Below, one piece after another: positions 33,608 to 45,163 of a stretch of DNA of 64,000 nucleotides. Where the stretch lies: positions 47,929,928 through 47,993,927 of the forward strand of contig CM043959.1 of NCBI GenBank assembly GCA_014529385.2, read 5' to 3'. Each line of letters opens with the position of its first letter. Position 1 is the stretch's first letter. Position numbers and translations under genes: made by a program. Source of the stretch: Adiantum capillus-veneris. Lineage: Eukaryota > Streptophyta > Polypodiopsida > Polypodiales > Pteridaceae. The notes under the pieces were generated by a model. It had not been told where the DNA came from and did not search any database. It saw nothing but the letters and a program-made list of their open reading frames with translations.

Positions 33608-36600
33608 GACTGTGTCCTCCCTTGACATAGCTTCACGAACTAAAGTAGTCTTCGGGTTGATCGTTGGCGAGGCGGTCTTTAAGCGCATGTAGGGATTTTT
33701 CATATCTGATTCGTCTTTCTTTGTTAGGGACTTGCAAAAACTCCATGGTGACTGTGTTTTTAAGTTCAATGGCTCAATATCCAAAAAACCTTGATTTGAG
33801 CTTGCTGATCAATGGCCCAAATATCTCGTTCGCCATGTGAAGAATCCTGTATAGAATGCCTCTTCAAATGCCAATATATTTCTTGATGGCAGAAACATAT
33901 ATCTCGCGTAGAAGCCGTAGAGGACTTCTTCTAAAGGCTGTCCACTCAAATTGTAGCATAGACCTTTGTTGCCTTCTAGAAAATACATCCATGGTGCACG
34001 GGCTTGTTCAGGCTCATGAAATGTTTGAATGCATGTAAGCAGCATTCTGCAGATTTTACAAAGCATTGAACATGAGAGGTCAGGGAGGCTCTTCACCATA
34101 TATTCTTCCATTGCTGGTCCTTGCTTTGGAGCTGGTAGTCCTGGGTAATTTATCCATGTTGGCCTCTTCTTCTCCAATGCATCGTGTGCCTGCCATGTCC
34201 TTATCCTTGGTATAGTACAGAATGTAGGGTCCTTTTGTATGGCTACAGGTGATCTTGTGAATAGAATTAGGTATCTAGAATTCTTGTTCTACCAGTTATT
34301 TTTCCATTTGGGGTGGATATCATCTAAGCCTTCTGTCTGCATATCCTTGTAAAGTCTTTCCTTAACCTGCAGTAGCTCCACCTTTATCAATGAGTAGGGT
34401 AGTGATTGCTGATGCCATTGAGCATTGATTTTCTTGAGTGAGCTGAGCTACATTTACTGAGTGGAGAACTCTCGACTCCTAATCTATTGCTACTTCCCAT
34501 TCAGCATGTGCTTCTTGGCATTTGCTCGGCTTCAATGATTGGTACTTGAAACTCTCATTCTCCTGCTAGCCCTTCTGACGGTTGTGTTTCCATATTAGGA
34601 AAAGAGATTGATGGTATGTCTATGGTTGGATGTTCAGAGGTTCCTGCCTTCTCTTGAGTTTCTATATGTCCCTCTCTTAGCAGTTGATTGGCTCTCTTCA
34701 ATTCATCTATTTCCTTGAGAAATTGCTCTTCTCTTTGTACCCGTATCAATGCAAGGTCTCGTCTTTGTGTTTGTTCCAGTTTCAACTCAAGTTCAAGGTC
34801 TTTCTTCCTCTTTTCTAAAGCCTTATAGAATTCCTATGTTCCCTTCATTGAGGCTACAACGTGGTTTTCTCTTATCTGTCTTAGAAATTCTGCTTGATCA
34901 TTGATTCGTTGCTCGGAGTACAAGGAGGCATTAGCTACATCTACCTGTACTTGGATCTTTTTTACTGATAGAGTAGTGGATAAAAGTTCATTGGTTACTT
35001 CTTTTAGTTGTTGATCTTTGCTTTTGCATACATCAGATAACTTTGTCAGGAGCCCTTCCATTTCTTTCTACTGTTTCTCCTTGGCAATTTGGTGTTGTTT
35101 AGCTTCATTTTTCAACTTTTTAATCTACCTTTGAGGATCTTCAATGATGTTCATTCTGTTGTCTAACACTTCTTGTAAAGCATCAATGACTTTTTCCAGC
35201 TCTTTAGCCTTGGCACTCCAGTTAAGTGATGCTATTATCATCTTGTCTTTCATCAGCTACATTTGCTTCGCATACTCATTTACCTGCATGATCACTTCAT
35301 TTGTGATTTCCCAATCTTCAGGTTCTACTTGGGGCTGCTTAGAAGTTTCAACAGTTTTGATTTGCGGCTCTTTTGATGGTTCAACGGCTTTTGCTTGTGG
35401 CTGTGTAGGTTTGACTGATTCTTCTTGAGGCTTCGTAGCTATTTCAATTGGTTCTTCTTGAGGCTTCATGGATTCCTCAGCTACTTTTGCTTGAGTTGTT
35501 GTAGAAGGTCCAACTTTAGTTTTTCTGATTTCTTGGGTTGTTCAAAATTTGCCTCTTCTTGTTGCTCAGACTCTTTTCCCCTTGCATCCTTGCCTTCATT
35601 GGATTTAGCTGTTGGTGAAGGTGTTGGACTTGGCATGGGCTGATCTTCTTCTTTTGTAGTTGGTGAAGAGGGTCTTGGAGACATATTTCCTTGTTCAGGA
35701 TGTTACTCACTTTGTTGTGCAGCTTTTGCTTACCTCTGTTGCTCATCTGCTTCTTCTTTTGCTTTCCTTTGAGCTTCTAGAGCTTCATTAAATTTTCAAT
35801 GCTTCAACTTCAGCATACATCCACTCCACTAAATCCTTTCAATCCTCTAGAACCTTCTTTGCAGGGTTCTTGGTCCTTAGACCCTTGACCTCCCTCGGGC
35901 TCCATTTCTCAGGGTTTTCACCTGCAACTTGGTGGCTTCTTTTGTATGATTGTTTCTATCTTTCAAATATTGCCCTTTTTTGTTGAGGTTCCTCTTGATG
36001 AGCTGCCACTTCTTTATTCTTCATTGCTCCCCTCCTTGCATTTGTTTTTCATTGTCAGATCTTTCCCTACTATGGGCTTCATGGGAACTTTTTGCAGATT
36101 CCTCATATATTTTATGTACTCGTTTTGTTGATCTAGTGGTTCACGGAGAAGGTTGAGCTGAAATGATTTGTGTGTTTTGATCTAGGGTTGGCGGCAAGTT
36201 TTTGGCCATTCCAATAGCATGATATGCTATTATTGTTAGTACTTTTGGAGCACCCAAAATATGTAATCTTCCCTCTTTCTTCGTGACCTTCAGTGTCGTA
36301 AGCATGTACTGCGCGTGATCTATTGCTTGCATGGTTGTCGACTTCAATACTTGAGTAAAAGTAGTCACAAATGCCCTGTTTGGAGTTGTGTACCGTGGCG
36401 GTCTCTTTGCGAGGAAGTGGAAATGTTGATGGTAGAGGCCAACTGGATCCTCCATTTGCCTTAGGATGAGATCAGAGAAGGTGGCAGCAACAATATCTTT
36501 GGTAAAAGTACGTGCTATTTTCCTATCCTTGGCCCTCATTGTCATACCTTCTGTTGGTAGCTTAAGTGCCTCGGCCACTATGTCTTTAGTGATCACCACT

Positions 36601-36965
36601 TCAACTTTTGCCCCCTGCTCATCTGTGACTTGAGTATGGACAACAATTCATAGGCTCTTTGGAAATGCACTCCACATGGCTCGTGGTTCTAGAAATCTCG
36701 AAGTCCTAGCCTTCTGTGGCCTCTTTAGTGTCTGGCTTTACAGCTCCATCATGAATGTCCTTGGGTAGCATTTGTAACTCTACATGGTGTCGTTATTCAC
36801 TCTTGAAGCGAGTGAAGACCATTGTGTTGTTTTGTTCGAGCTGCTCTTTGGACAGGTAGGTTGCCTTTCTTGTCTTCTGAGCTCGGATCTAATTGGTACG
36901 GTGGCAATTCTTACAGTTTATCTTTTTGAGACATCTTTTTCTTTTCCTTCTCAGCCGCTTGCAAT
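33608..36965 (-). pseudogene. ORF3 of A2: about 1,100-codon coiled-coil protein (decayed)
   Basis: Best-preserved ORF3. The start codon has become ATT at 36,963-36,965 where A1 has ATG. N-terminal domain in one open frame (36,141-36,599: VITKDIVAEALKLPTEG, YHQHFHFLAKRPPRY, VLTIIAYHAIGMAKNLPP). Then a hydrophilic Pro/Gln linker with KPQEE-type repeats (35,257-35,684), a Glu/Lys/Gln/Leu coiled coil (about 34,550-35,240; KEIDELKRANQLLREGHIET), and a C-terminal domain (33,809-34,177: PTWINYPGLPAPKQ, LEEVLYGFYARYMFLPSRN; then FGPLISKLKSRFF). It is separated from pol by a long spacer and ends at the PPT. I do not recognise the family. No transmembrane helix or signal peptide is evident, so a classical envelope role is not supported. 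Confidence 0.65.
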
Positions 36966-38180
36966 GCACCTATTAAGGGAATATAGTGTCAAAGTTAGAA
37001 AATTTCACGGATTCTACTCTGAAATGACTTGAGTTTGAATTGCTAGCAAATGATGTCCATTTTGCTTCAAATCAATTTTGGAGCATGCCTAGATGCATAA
37101 AAACATGTAGAGATCAAAATCATGCAATCTAGGCAAAATTTGCAACTAAAGTAAATAATCACGATTATTAGCAGGTGGGAAAATTTTTCAACTTTTTGCA
37201 TTTTTGACATCAGAGGCTTGAAACATATGGCATTTAGGCAGTGTGGTCTCATTTGAGTGCACTGGGTGGAAATGGTGCCAGATTTAGGGTTTTAGACTCT
37301 GAAACAGTAGATATAAAGAGATTTTGAGTTTTTAAGTTCCAGACTTGCTCAAACTTGATTGGGCTTGAGACATCATGTTCTTTGGTCCCATAAGGTCAAA
37401 GTTGCAAACTGCATCCATTTTGATAAAAAAGTAAATAATCACGATTATTAACTTTTTCATCATTTTTTGTTGCAACTTGGTTCTAGACATGAGGTAGAGT
37501 CTGTGTGTGAGATATGGGGTGACTTGGATCAAAAAATGTGACAGCTAACTCAAAATTTGGATTGAAAAGACTTTGGTGCATTTTTTTGACAAATTCAGAG
37601 TTTTTCTTGATCATTTTGGCTCATACTTGACATGCGGCATGTAATAGGTGTGTACAAGTGATAGGTGAAGTGAAGAGATCAATTTCAAGCCAAACAAGTA
37701 CAAAAGTAATAATTTTGATTATTTACAACACTCACTTTTTCTACAAGAATTGATAATTTGATGACCGAAACATCTTTAATACATCTAAAACAAGTCATAT
37801 AATGATTTTAATAAAGTTTGGTGGTGTCGAAATCACTTTGTGCTCTTGGAAAATCTGAAATCACCGATTTTTGTGACTATTTGGCATGTAGAGTTGGTTA
37901 GTCACTTTTGAAGCTATGGACTTGTCCGCTACATAGTCCTGATGCTACTCATCCAATTTTGGCCCAAATGGAGTCATTTTGACTTAATATGTCAAATTTG
38001 ACCCTTTGTAGCCTTCGACGTGTATTCTACTGTTAGAGAGATTTCCTGGACTATTTTCATGATACCATCTAGGTACATTGTGTATAGACATTGTCTATAA
38101 GCTGCCTGTGGATTCAGAATCCAATTTTGGCATGTGGCAAAAACCTAGAATATTTACTTGGTACCTCCTTGACCCCTGCC
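36966..38180 (-). other. Spacer before ORF3 in A2, palindrome-bearing half
   Basis: Collinear with 15,528-16,745. Palindromes of the GTAAATAATC / GATTATTTAC type begin at 37,151, 37,431 and 37,706 (spacing 280 and 275 bp). CTAAC and TTAATAG acceptor-like signals lie at about 36,971-37,000. No gene seen. Confidence 0.65.
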
Positions 38181-38411
38181 AAAAGGTCATTTGATGATAT
38201 GAAAGTATTCTATTATATAAGGACATGCTACAGTTCAAGTCGCGTCCAATTCGGTTGAGCTGACATGCCACTATGGTCAATTTTTGGTCGTGGGACTTCT
38301 TGCACAGCTGGGTTTATAGGGTTTTTTCATGAGCCTAGACTTGCTACCCGGCAGTATAGAAAATGTTAATTGATAAGTTTAGAACTTACCCCTTATGTCT
38401 CGTGTGAGACG
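38181..38411 (-). other. Spacer of A2, part missing from A1
   Basis: With 42,205-43,017 this forms about 1.04 kb present in A2 but not A1. The B1 spacer has a homologous stretch, so A1 lost it rather than A2 gaining it. No gene seen. Confidence 0.5.
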
Positions 38412-39213
38412 CACTACAAGAGGTTGTGTGCACTTGTGACGTTGTTAGCGACGGAAATACATTGGGTTTTTATACTCCTTGGCGTCGCTAAGACTGTCAC
38501 TAACAACATCGATACGGGAACATCGGTATGAGCGTCGCTATAACCGTCACTATAGCCGTTGCTATATAGCGATGATCATAGCAACATTTACAGGCCACCT
38601 ATAGCGATGTTTACAAGCCACCTACAGCGACGTTTATAGGGACGCTGTAGAGTCTTATATAGCGATGCTTATAGCGACGCTATAGAGTCTTATATAGCGA
38701 TGCTCATAGCGACGCCCGAGAGAAAATAAATTTGGTGGCAGGGCAATGAATTCCCTATCACCCATCAACCATATTGAATGTTTCAATAATTGTAAACCTA
38801 AATGAATCCAAGATAAGCCAGATTCACCTTTAAAAGAAAGTGCAAGCTTAGATATAGACCCAAAGTAGTCACCCACAAGACAATATAACCATTAACTCCA
38901 TCATCCATAGTATTGTTTACCAAATAAAGATACAAAACTGACAGAAGTAAATTGATGAAATTAAATCAATGACAATTGTACACATCATAGGAAAAATCAC
39001 TTGATTGTTAAACTTTGCAAATGTAATAGTTACAACACCATTGTCATTATTGAAAAAATATACATGGTTTTCCAATAGTTATAAAAAGACGTATAAACGT
39101 CATCTCATGATACATATGCTATGAAAAAAGGAAACTAATGCTATCTAGCTACGGCTAGACTGACGTCGTCAATCAGATGTCTCATCACGTCCAAGCGGCG
39201 TATCTGTCGGATT

Positions 39214-40150
39214 CTACAATAAAACAAAATAAGACAGCTTTCTGTAAGTATAAACATATAACTTATAAAACAATAGAACAAATAGAAAAGAGTAAACCCT
39301 AATACTAACGATGCTGCCGCGAGAACTCGGAATGTCCATCAGGGCATTTAAGCCCTTCTTGCCTGCGTACTTGCGCTCGTATGGTGTGGGGTCATGTCCT
39401 ATCATCGACCACTATCAAAACATACAAAGAATTCATTATGTTAGAATTTAAAAATCCCTAAACCCTAAACTATCAAACCTAAAGAGCAATGCAAAAACAC
39501 TTACAAGATTGGCCTCAAATGATGCCCACCCGTGGCTCCCCAAGTGGTGCGAGCTCCCTGCATCTACTCGCACTCAGGCTGCCTCCTTTTGTTGCTTCCA
39601 CTTATCGAGATTCTCGCGTGCCTCTTTCTTCGCATTCTTCCAATCTTCCTTGGCCACCAATCCGGTCTGTTCTACCCATGCTTAATTGATTTTTTCACTT
39701 TGGAACGCTTGTGCTTGCAGTATTCGTGCATTCAAACCTTCATCAGGTCTTCATTGAAGTGGTCATCCCGTGTTGAAACAGGAAACTCGTCATGCATCAT
39801 ATTGATGACTCTGTCTTTTAAATCACTTGGTACTTCACTCCAAGTGTTTAGTATGTAGTGTCTAAACACCTCAGAGCAAAGACCGCGCATGCGCGAGATT
39901 ACCTTCTTGATTTCATCATCCAAGATGATGCTGCCATTAGAGTCGACGGAGTAAGGCAAGCCCTCTCGTCGGTGATGCGTGAACTTGGGTGTCCCGGTAG
40001 GGGTCTCTAGTGGAGTGTCAATGGGGGGTACGGACGTCAGGTGTCTCCACTGGAGTCTGTGCCCCGAAGTGAGGAGTATCGACTGGAGTGACTCTTGGAG
40101 GAGTAGCTAGTTGTGTGTGGCTACTAGGAACAACCATCAGCCGCACAAAA
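39214..40150 (-). pseudogene. Plant En/Spm-type transposase-associated fragment
   Basis: Minus-strand frames 39,732-39,959 (YILNTWSEVPSDLKDRVINM) and 39,214-39,405 (DPTPYERKYAGKKGLNALMD) resemble the domain in plant Ptta/En/Spm (Transposase_24-type) proteins, where a Trp-x-x-Val-Pro..Lys-Asp-Arg motif is typical. Broken by stops; no catalytic TNP2 domain seen. Confidence 0.5.
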
Positions 40151-40268
40151 CCTGGTTTTAGATGGCGATGTCATGGATGGTGTGGGGGCAGGCAAAGAAG
40201 GGGAGGGTAAAGAGCCTTATAACCTGGACAACAAATTTAAGCTTCTATATATTGGAATTATCCATCTT

Positions 40269-40270
<2 letters not shown>

Positions 40271-40300
<30 letters not shown>
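40271..40300. repeat. (CT)n microsatellite in CACTA
   Basis: About 30 bp of CT dinucleotides. Further CT runs at about 40,838-40,862, 41,646-41,689 and 41,758-41,793. Confidence 0.95.
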
Positions 40301-40303
<3 letters not shown>

Positions 40304-40861
40304 TTCACATTGTAAACTACCTCACATTCTCTAGTCGTGTCTAATCCCTGCACACCTCGGTCTAGAGGTGCACGGAGATTTGAACCACCGGATTATAATC
40401 TCGTCTTTATTAGTCAATGTCAGTATTTGTGGGTACAAGAAGTCTACACACCCACATCTACATGATAGTACTAGCGTGTAGTGGACAAAACACCTTTGCC
40501 TCTTCTCTAGCTGTAGCATTTCACAGCATCTTAACATATTTTCACAGTAGATCTTTGTTCGAGGGATTACTTAACACATTACATGTTGGCCTCCAATCTG
40601 ATTATCATGCCATTGAAAGCTTTTCATCTTTTTTTATCGTAATCTTGAAGATAGGCTCTAATATAAAAACTCAATCCAAAATCTAATCTTAAATCTAACC
40701 TAATTGAACATGTGGTGATTCGCTCCATTGAAGGGTAAAAGACATACCAATGGGGCTCTAGTTGCGTAGATGTGAATGGGTCTCACTTCATAACACGATT
40801 TTAAATTTCAAATTTGTTGTTTGCTCTCGCACGTGATCTCTCTCTCTCTCTCTCTCTCTCT

Positions 40862-41137
40862 CACTAAAATCTAACCTAAATCTAAAAAAAGCTAGTCCAT
40901 CGAACATAAGTCTAGATCTAATTTATCTTAAACTCAAAATAAACCTAAATCTAATATAATCTAACATAAATCTAAATCTAATTTAAATAAACCTAAATCT
41001 AATCTAACATAAATCTAACTCAAAATAAACCCAAATCTAATCTAATCTAACCTAACCTAAATAAACCTAAATCTAATCTAACGTAAATTTAAATCTAACC
41101 TAACCTTAAAATCAACGTAAACATAAATTTAAATGTA
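40862..41137. repeat. Degenerate AAACCTAAATCTAA-type array
   Basis: About 270 bp built of short irregular words such as AACCTAAATCTAA and TAATCTAACC. It resembles degenerate plant telomere repeat (CCCTAAA) but lacks the CCC, so more likely a local simple repeat. Confidence 0.7.
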
Positions 41138-41190
41138 ATCTCTCTCTCTTTGGTTGTTTATTATCTCTCTCTTTCTCTTTGTTCAACAGG

Positions 41191-41640
41191 TCTTGAGTTC
41201 AACTCCTTGTCGGCTAGATCTTTAAGGTCTCTTGGGATAGTTTCCTATGATGTTAAAACTCTCTTCTTCTGGGGTGTGTGTGTGTGTGTGCCAATAAAAA
41301 GAGGAAAATGGTATAACGTTTCTATCACCCAAGTGTGGTAGATTGTTTATGCCATTTCCCTTTTGAATAATAGTTCTTGAGTTCAACTCCTCATCGGCTA
41401 GATCTTTAAGGTCTCTTGGGATAGTTTCCTACGACGTTAAAACTCTCTTCTTCTCGGGTGTGTGTGTGTGCCAATAAAAAGAGGAAAATGGTATAACCTT
41501 TCTATCACCCAAGTGTGGTAGATTGGTTATGCCATTTTCCTCTTCGGTCTTGAGTTCAACTCCTCGTCGGCTAGATCTTTAAGGTCTCCTGGGATACTTT
41601 CCTACGATGTTAAAACTCTCTTCTTCTTCTTCTGTCTTTT
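41191..41640 (+). repeat. Three tandem copies of a 173-184 bp unit inside CACTA
   Basis: Units start TCTTGAGTTCAACTCC at 41,191, 41,375 and 41,548 (third partial). Each contains GGCTAGATCTTTAAGGTCTC and the first two a short GT run. High similarity suggests recent expansion. Confidence 0.9.
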
Positions 41641-41646
41641 CTCTCT

Positions 41647-41677
<31 letters not shown>

Positions 41678-41755
41678 TCCTCTCTCAATGTGTGTGTATG
41701 TATTCTTTGTTTATGCATGTGTGTGTGTGTGTGTGTGTGTTTTGTTTATGCATGT

Positions 41756-41796
<41 letters not shown>

Positions 41797-41806
41797 AACA
41801 CAATGT

Positions 41807-41850
<44 letters not shown>

Positions 41851-41985
41851 AAGAGGGGAAGGGAACATGAGAGAGAGGAGAGGGAAGGAGCATACCTGGC
41901 TCTCCTTCCTCTTCTCGTGTATGTGTGTGTGTGTGGAGAAGAAAGACAGAGAGAGTGAAAGCGCGGATTACCTCTTTGCTTACTC

Positions 41986-42049
41986 GAGCGCCGAAAACTC
42001 AGATCTTAGGCCAAAAACTAAGATCTGAGATCTGAGTTTTCGGGCGCTC
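41986..42049. repeat. Imperfect 21-bp inverted repeat near the CACTA right end
   Basis: GAGCGCCGAAAACTCAGATC... at 41,986-42,006 pairs with 42,028-42,049 with one extra base; loop about 21 nt. Confidence 0.85.
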
Positions 42050-42204
42050 TTGGTTTATTTTTTACCCCTGTGGGCATTGCTATGGGCGTCTGTTACAAAC
42101 AAACTAGCGACGATCATAGCAATGCCCATAGCGACGTCGTGAATTTTCACTTTTAAGCATCGCACTACGAGCGTCGCTAATGTGAAGTACCTCTTGTAGT
42201 GACG

Positions 42205-43017
42205 GTGCTGTAAAAGGACAACTGTAGACTCCAAAAATCACGCGCGAAGAAGGTAGAAAGCTGTCTTCCCCAAGAGTGACTAGTGGAAATGAGGTGATTT
42301 GGGGCTACCTTGAATATCTATACTCGGACTTCCCAAACTATTTCGTCCCAGTTTTCCCTGTCAGTCCTACTAGGCCGTGAAATCTATGTAAGACTCAAAA
42401 TTTCTTCAATCGGATTTCGTTAGCTCATTCTACAAGAATTTGCATAAGCAAGCCTTGGTGGCCTAATTTAGGCTTCCCGCTTCCATATGTCGATTCGATT
42501 GAAATTTTTTGTGTCTATTTGCCTTGTCCTTCTGATCATCACGTATCTTTAGTTTCTCCATCTCAGCTCCTTTGCTATTTATTATTAATTTTTGACCTGT
42601 TTATTAAAAAAATCAAAGAAAATAATAATATGCACTAAAAAAGCAAAAGTGAAAAATCAATAATTAAGACAATCCATTTTAGAACACTATTTTATTACTT
42701 TTTGGTGGATTTCTCCATTTTTAGCCTCCAATATCAAGAAAAATGGTGAAAATAAGCAAAAAAAGGCTAATTTTTGATGTATTTTTTGATAGTATATACA
42801 CTATTTACACTCATCGGGGAGATGTTATCAGTTAAATTTCCTTATTGATAATTTTTAAAAGGGAATTATTAGGCAATTTTGCAAAAAATCACACGTTAAC
42901 ATCCAACTTTTTCCTCCCTCTTCAAACATTGCCCTTAATTACTTAGTTCCCTTCCACCCCTCCTACGTTGAGTGTTTTGAGACTTAACTTTCTACTGTTT
43001 CATCGGATTTACAGTTC
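42205..43017 (-). other. Spacer of A2, pol-proximal part
   Basis: AT-rich non-coding sequence. It includes the block homologous to the B1 spacer (minus strand GAGCTAACGAAATCCGATTG, then AGAAATTTTGAGTCTTACAT). Purine-rich stretches near 42,915-42,965 (minus strand GGAGGGGTGGAAGGG and GAAGAGGGAGGAAAAAG) sit where B1 has its G15 tract. No gene. Confidence 0.5.
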
Positions 43018-43314
43018 GTGGAGAAGATAAATACTCCTTTTTCCTCCGACCCCATCTTGTGTGAGGTTCCCTGCTCAAAGATTCTTTTCTTTGGGTCGTT
43101 AGATTTGGAACCTTCTTCGGTACGGTAGATGATGTCTTGGGCACCCAAATTTGAGACGACTTGTCCTTGATTTGTGATTTTGGTACCCAAATTTGCATGA
43201 CTCCTTGCATGCTAGTTGTAGTATTTGCTTATCTAGAGGATGAAGAAGATAGATTACTTCGTGCTAACCTCTTTTCCATTCCTCTTTGCTTGGTGCAATT
43301 GGAATGATGAGTTG

Positions 43315-43760
43315 TCATCCTTTAGGTGATAGGTTGAGTTGGTTGGTGTCCCAATCTGGTACTGCCTTGTACATCTGCATCCATGATATTCCAAGAATCA
43401 TTGTTTCATTCGTGTGTTCATCTAGAAAACAGAAAAAATGATGAGGGCATGAACATCCATGTACTATCACATTCAAGTTGACGACTCCCAATGCCGGCAT
43501 TGGGTTTTTGTTGCATCCTTTGATAGCCGATATTCCCAATACTAAAGACTGATTCGTTGCTTTCTTGTACGTGGAATAATTTATTGCATTTATTCGAGCT
43601 TGGGTATCGACCAATGCATTTGTTCTATGATTGTTTAGCTGTACTTTGATGCGAAGGCCCATTCCATCTAGCCATTCATCATTAGTTGACACTGCATCCT
43701 TCTGCCATTCCCATAGTCGTTCATCTAGTTCCAAAGTGTTGATGGGAATAAGTGTTTTTT
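43315..43760 (-). pseudogene. Post-integrase retropepsin-like domain (PR2), A2
   Basis: C-terminal part of a 215-codon open frame (43,315-43,962) whose N-terminal part is integrase (NWISGCHLKKYNLSLTNG); the physical fusion INT-linker-PR2 is therefore seen without a break here. Linker is Lys/Glu/Gln-rich (KKRKMKQQQVIDEAQEEAQL). PR2: GMGLRIKVQLNNHRTNALVD, then TQARINAINYSTYKKA, ending MILGISWMQ. The catalytic Gly is replaced (D-T-Q). A2 also has a canonical protease upstream of RT. Confidence 0.82.
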
Positions 43761-45163
43761 TATTTCTTAAAGCATCTTTCTTTTTGAGTACCCATAGTTG
43801 AGCTTCCTCTTGGGCTTCATCAATAACCTGCTGTTGTTTCATCTTTCTTTTCTTTGCTACATGCATCTTTTCTAGTGAACCATTGGTTAGTGACAAATTG
43901 TACTTCTTCAAGTGGCATCCACTAATCCAGTTAGCCGTTGGTTCACCATCTAGAGTGAACAACTTAATGCTCCACTTGGGGATACATCTTTAATGATAAA
44001 TGGTTCATTTCTCTTTTCTTAAACTTGGGAATGTGTTACTTAAGGGAGTAGACTAAAACTAAGTCCCCTTTTTTGAAGATTTTTGTGACTAGATGGGAAT
44101 CAGAAAATTAATTTTGTTTCCACTTTTGTGCATAGATGTGAGCTATAGCTGTTAGCCTTTTCTCATCAAGATTTTCTAAATATTCAAGCCTTTCTGACAA
44201 TTCATGTCCGGTTCACTCAAGATCCTTAGTTACCCTTAGTGTCAGCAATAGAAATTCTAGCGGTAGTATGGCATCAAGACCATTAACAAGGTTGAAGGGT
44301 GTAGCATTTAAAGTTGTCTTGAATGAAACTCTATAAGCCCATAGAGAGGCATGTACATTTATTTACCAATTAGTTTGTCCTGAACTAACATTTTTAGTCA
44401 ATACCAAGCTAAGAATTTTATTTGTGTGCTCAGCTTTTGTCCATTTACTTGTGGATGATAGGGAGCAGATTTGTTATGGATGACCAAAATTCATTTAGCA
44501 GATACTCAATTACATCATTGAGAAAATGAGTTCCCCTATCACTAACAATTTCTATTGGTAGTCCATATCTTGTGAATACATTTTCATACAAAAATGCGGT
44601 TGCGGTTATAGCATCATTCTTTCTGGTTGCCTTAGCCTTTGCCCACTTGGTCAAACAGTCTATAGCTACAGTTATATATTGAGCTTGAGTTCTATAAGAA
44701 GGTGGTTTTATTGGCCTGACAAAATCTATGCCCCATTTTGCAAAAGCTCTAGCCCTCATCATTGGTCTTAAAGTCATGCTATCTACCCAGGTTGGCATTT
44801 TAGCTCTTTCACATGTATCACACCTTCAAACATATTCTTTGGCATCTGCAAAAAGTGTGGTCCACCATATGCGTGCCATTAAAATTGGTCTAGCAGTGGT
44901 TTCACTTAAAAAGTGACCTCCAACTAATCCCGCATGTGCTTGTTCTAGAATGGGTATATATTTTTCTTCATTTTCACAAAGACGCAAATGTTGATCCTTT
45001 CCTCTTTGATACAATTGTTTTCAATAAGAGCATAGTCTCTTGCTTTAGTTTCAACTGCTGTTTGGCGGCATTTACTGATATCCTCAAGAAATGTTTGGCT
45101 TGATAAGTAAGTAACTAGATAGTTACTCCACTTAGGAACGAGTGATATTTGGAACAATGTCAC
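43761..45163 (-). pseudogene. Integrase, A2
   Basis: Second H2C2 module (QAHAGLVGGHFLSETTARP, 44,826-45,014), rve core with KWGIDFVRPIKPPSYRTQA, LPIEIVSDRGTHFLND (44,445-44,798), region near 44,200-44,420 with stops, C-terminal domain ending in ISGCHLKKY. The first two catalytic Asp contexts are intact; the Glu context is disrupted. Linker YLSSQTFLEDISKCRQTAVE at 44,945-45,163. Confidence 0.9.

Larger units (their letters stand above)
38412..42201. mobile_element. CACTA (EnSpm-type) DNA transposon, 3,790 bp
   Basis: Termini CACTACAAGAGG at 38,412 and CCTCTTGTAGTG ending at 42,201 are inverted repeats. The 3-bp target duplication ACG lies at 38,409-38,411 and 42,202-42,204. Subterminal copies of TAGCGACG/CGTCGCTA and TATAGCGATG are dense within about 300 bp of the left end and 150 bp of the right, where the transposase binds in this superfamily. 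The interior has a short transposase-like remnant, microsatellites, a tandem repeat and a hairpin. Too short to encode complete TNPA/TNPD proteins, so non-autonomous. Confidence 0.95.

Noticed and set aside
33608-36965. ORF3 as a classical envelope gene
   Set aside because: Position fits, but no signal peptide, transmembrane segment or Cys-rich ectodomain could be seen; predicted coiled coil and charged linkers instead.
40862-41137. True interstitial telomere repeat
   Set aside because: The CCC of CCCTAAA is missing throughout and the period is irregular.
41607-42028. Open frames across CT/GT/GA runs in the CACTA element
   Set aside because: Low-complexity translation of microsatellites.
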